A stretch of DNA of 64,000 nt, from assembly GCA_963971575.1 (NCBI GenBank), contig OZ020616.1, forward strand, positions 26,082,306 to 26,146,305. Direction: 5' to 3'. A program made the position numbers and the translations under genes. Source of the DNA: Liopterus haemorrhoidalis. Its lineage: Eukaryota; Arthropoda; Insecta; Coleoptera; Dytiscidae. Each line of letters begins with the position of its first letter. Position 1 is the first letter of the stretch. Of the stretch, positions 62,131-64,000 are shown piece after piece. A model generated the notes under the pieces. It did not search any database. It worked only from the letters and a program-made list of their open reading frames with translations, and was not told the DNA's origin.

Positions 62131-62690
62131 CAAAATATGGTTACAAGTCAATTAGGACCTCTAGATTTTAAAAATTTCAACCGCAGGTTTTTATTGCATC
62201 TCGTTTTTGAAATATGTCCATGCGAAGATGAAAATTTTTATAAATCACGCCATATTAAAATTTGTCATAATTTTAAAATAAGCTAAACAAATTAAGCCTC
62301 ACATTTTTTTAGTCTTAATAAACTACGATGAATCCAAAAATTCTAACCTCAGGTCATCTTCTCTAACCGTTATTTGAGTTGTAATTTTTATTAATTCACA
62401 ATTTTCACAAATAATGTAAATTATGCCATTAAAAATATTAGTCATAAATAATCTCAAAACGCATTAAACGATTAAAGCCCCAAAATATTTCTAGATTAAA
62501 TAAACTACGGAGATTCCAAAAATTTTAATCGGAGGTCGCTGTCTCGAACCGTTTTTGTCTTGTGCTTTTTTTTTATTCACAATTTTCACAAATAATGTAA
62601 ATTATACTATTAAAAAAATGTCGTAATCTCAAAACACGTTAAACGATTAAAGCCGCAAATTGTTTCTGTACTAAATAAACTACGGACTTT
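62130..62690 (+). repeat. Diverged tandem repeat, ~180-bp units
   Basis: Three units, starts near 62150, 62330 and 62510, marked by AATAAACTACG, TCTCTAACCGTTATTTGAG / TCTCGAACCGTTTTTGTC and ATTCACAATTTTCACAAATA. Confidence 0.75.
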
Positions 62691-62708
62691 TTTAGATGCC
62701 TATAACCC

Positions 62709-62889
62709 AGTGGTGCCCAAACTTTATCGGTTCCCGGCGCCCTTAATTTATTAGAATTTTTCCGCGGTGCCCCAAGTAAAAACTGGTCTAACTAACGCAG
62801 TTGTGGGAATAATGTAATATTTTCGCGGCGCCCCTGTAACCCATCTGGGGTGCCCCAGGGCGCCGCGCCGCACAGTTTGGGAATCGCTG
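62709..62889. repeat. hAT MITE-like end B
   Basis: CAGTGGTGCCCAAACTTTAT ... CACAGTTTGGGAATCGCTG. GC-rich 3' half (GGGGTGCCCCAGGGCGCCG). See end A. Confidence 0.75.
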
Positions 62890-62940
62890 CGCTAGACTAT
62901 GCCTGACTCGGGAATTACATGCTTTCCGGCGAGTCAGTTT

Positions 62941-63721
62941 TGTGCATCGTCACAATTCTTTATTCCTTCGTCGTTAATTTATTTTCAAATTCATTAAAAC
63001 ACGTTTCTACATCACCATGATTGTTTATGTGTTAAACGATTTTTCAATATTTATTTATTTTTTTTTTTAATTGACTAAGTATATTAGACTTAGGATGATT
63101 GGACTTACCAGCTAAAAACCGCCATATACACAAATATTTATCACAAATAAAATGTTGATGGTTGATTCACGTATTAAGGGCTTTCAATATTTTTTACCCT
63201 ACCTTTCTTTCTCTATCAATAAATATTTATTTATATTTTCAGACGATGTTGTTTTTTTTTTGTCTCAGTATTTTTTCTCAGAGAGTTGTATAAGTATGTC
63301 ATATTATAGACCTCCAGGGGGGCCTGTAGCATTTTTTATAATGGGGCCCGAAATTAAAATAATTTCTTATTTTCCATAGTTACATAATACTTAAAAATAG
63401 TTTATAATCCAGTTAATTGCAGTTATTATAACAGAAGTACGATTTAAAAGTTACAATTTTTATATTTAGCATATTCAGATTAATATCGATTTCACATTCA
63501 TATTTCGAGTTCATGTTGAATGCTCATTAGAGACAAGTTTTCCAGTCTGTTTTTATCTCTTGTACTCTTAAGTTCATCATTAATCCTTCTTAGTTTTAGA
63601 AAGGACCTTCCTCCTGTTCAGTTGGTAATCATGAGTGACAAACATATTCCAGAGGCAGTTTCAATTGTTAGAAACAAGTCTCCAAATAATATTTAAATTA
63701 TTCAACGACATCTGTAACGCC
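62941..63721. other. Non-coding stretch before the right-edge LTR
   Basis: AT-rich. No frame with family resemblance. CCTCCAGGGGGGCCTGTAGC near 63310 looks like a decayed repeat end. Confidence 0.4.
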
Positions 63722-63929
63722 AGTTATATTCCATAAAACACGACTATGTACACGGAATAGGATACCCGGACAACAAGCTGCATCAGCATGTCTTAGAAAT
63801 ATTATATATACTTGGTTTTTTGTAACATCTTTTAATCTTACTTGTATCATTGTACTAAGTACACATATTTGTATCTTAATAAAATTTTGTCTTTTTAAAA
63901 AGGCTCTTGTAAGTGTCCGAAACATAACT
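63722..63929 (+). repeat. 5' LTR of an errantivirus-type element leaving the window
   Basis: 208 bp, begins AGTTATATTCC and ends GAAACATAACT, so AGTTAT/ATAACT termini. Has TATATATA near 63800 and AATAAA near 63879. Followed by a Ser-tRNA-type primer site. Element body lies to the right. Confidence 0.75.
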
Positions 63930-63948
63930 GGCGCAGTGCGGTAGGATA
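63929..63948 (+). other. Primer-binding site, Ser tRNA type
   Basis: TGGCGCAGTGCGGTAGGATA; gypsy-group elements commonly show TGGCGCAGTCGGTAGGAT, so this copy has one extra base (or a change) in the middle. The first T is the last base of the LTR. Confidence 0.7.
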
Positions 63949-64000
63949 CTCGAAATTAGTTCAATCGCTGAATTAATTGTTCGTTAACGATTAATGAGTA

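Larger units (their letters stand above)
59316..62889. mobile_element. hAT-ended unit of 3.6 kb with 8-bp duplication
   Basis: Left end CAGTGGTTCCCAAACTTTT (59316), right end AGTTTGGGAATCGCTG (62889). Flanked by exact CGCTAGAC (59308-59315, 62890-62897). Both ends are complete short hAT MITE-like pieces (59316-59445 and 62709-62889) that resemble each other; between them lies 3.2 kb without a transposase. It moved either as a composite of two MITEs or as a larger decayed hAT. Confidence 0.8.
59250..62940 (-). repeat. tRNA-like SINE split by the hAT unit
   Basis: On the minus strand the text from 62940 down to 62890 and then 59315 down to 59250 joins as a tRNA-like sequence: TAGTCTAGCGGCTAGTC (A box, crossing the junction) and AACGAGGGTTCGCTTACC (B box). 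The head is Glu/Gly-like. The insertion cut it at CGCTAGAC. Confidence 0.6.

Overview
The window holds no recognisable host gene. It is about 64 kb of AT-rich eukaryotic DNA built almost entirely of transposable elements, their decayed remains, and satellite arrays. An insect host is the best reading. The evidence is an errantivirus-type env gene with AGTT...AACT long terminal repeats (LTRs), a Copia element whose primer site reads like that of Drosophila copia, a BEL/Pao element, foldback, Tc1, hAT and Harbinger DNA transposons, Penelope-like elements, and short TTAGG-type tracts. The species cannot be told from the sequence.

Positions 1-6.9 kb: a PHD/zinc-knuckle LINE on the minus strand (ORF1 and endonuclease open, reverse transcriptase (RT) frameshifted), a tRNA-derived SINE head, and scraps of other LINEs. 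Positions 7.1-11.2 kb: two Tc1-like transposons in opposite orientation, both dead, sitting in a LINE fragment. Positions 11.2-17.0 kb: a minus-strand Ty3/gypsy element with an open protease-RT-RNase H frame, broken integrase and truncated gag. Positions 17.0-21.2 kb: hAT ends, Penelope fragments, a 1-kb LTR element with no coding capacity, and microsatellites.

Positions 21.2-51.5 kb: the centrepiece. A minus-strand errantivirus-like provirus (3' LTR 21212-21424, env 51480 down to 23280) is split by a 26.6-kb insertion. Reading inward: a hAT-like shell with 8-bp target-site duplication (TSD) (23459-50031); a Penelope-like element with inverted arms (23642-46357); a Ty3/gypsy element without protease or RT (23916-41860); in its 5' LTR a foldback element with arms of 141-bp repeats and a 9-bp TSD (24399-37707); in its left arm a BEL/Pao element (25734-33282, 5-bp TSD); and in the BEL 5' LTR an intact Copia with identical LTRs (25851-30367, 5-bp TSD). 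That is seven levels counting the provirus. Four junctions are proven by exact TSDs, and the foldback is also proven by an uninterrupted copy of its target at 41677-41685. Smaller elements (Harbinger, TA-target MITEs, a CCCAGC-ended element, hAT MITEs) sit in the other arms.

Positions 51.6-58.9 kb: a satellite of about 120-bp units interrupted by a young 4.1-kb LINE (53402-57545) with a 15-bp TSD. Positions 59.2-62.9 kb: a tRNA-like SINE split by a 3.6-kb hAT-ended unit with an 8-bp TSD. Positions 63.7 kb to the end: the 5' LTR and primer site of another errantivirus-type element that runs out of the window.

The elements do not work together as a pathway. Their relation is chronological, each recording the order of insertion. 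The most complete coding units are the Copia polyprotein, the gypsy pol frame, the BEL gag-protease, and the two LINEs.
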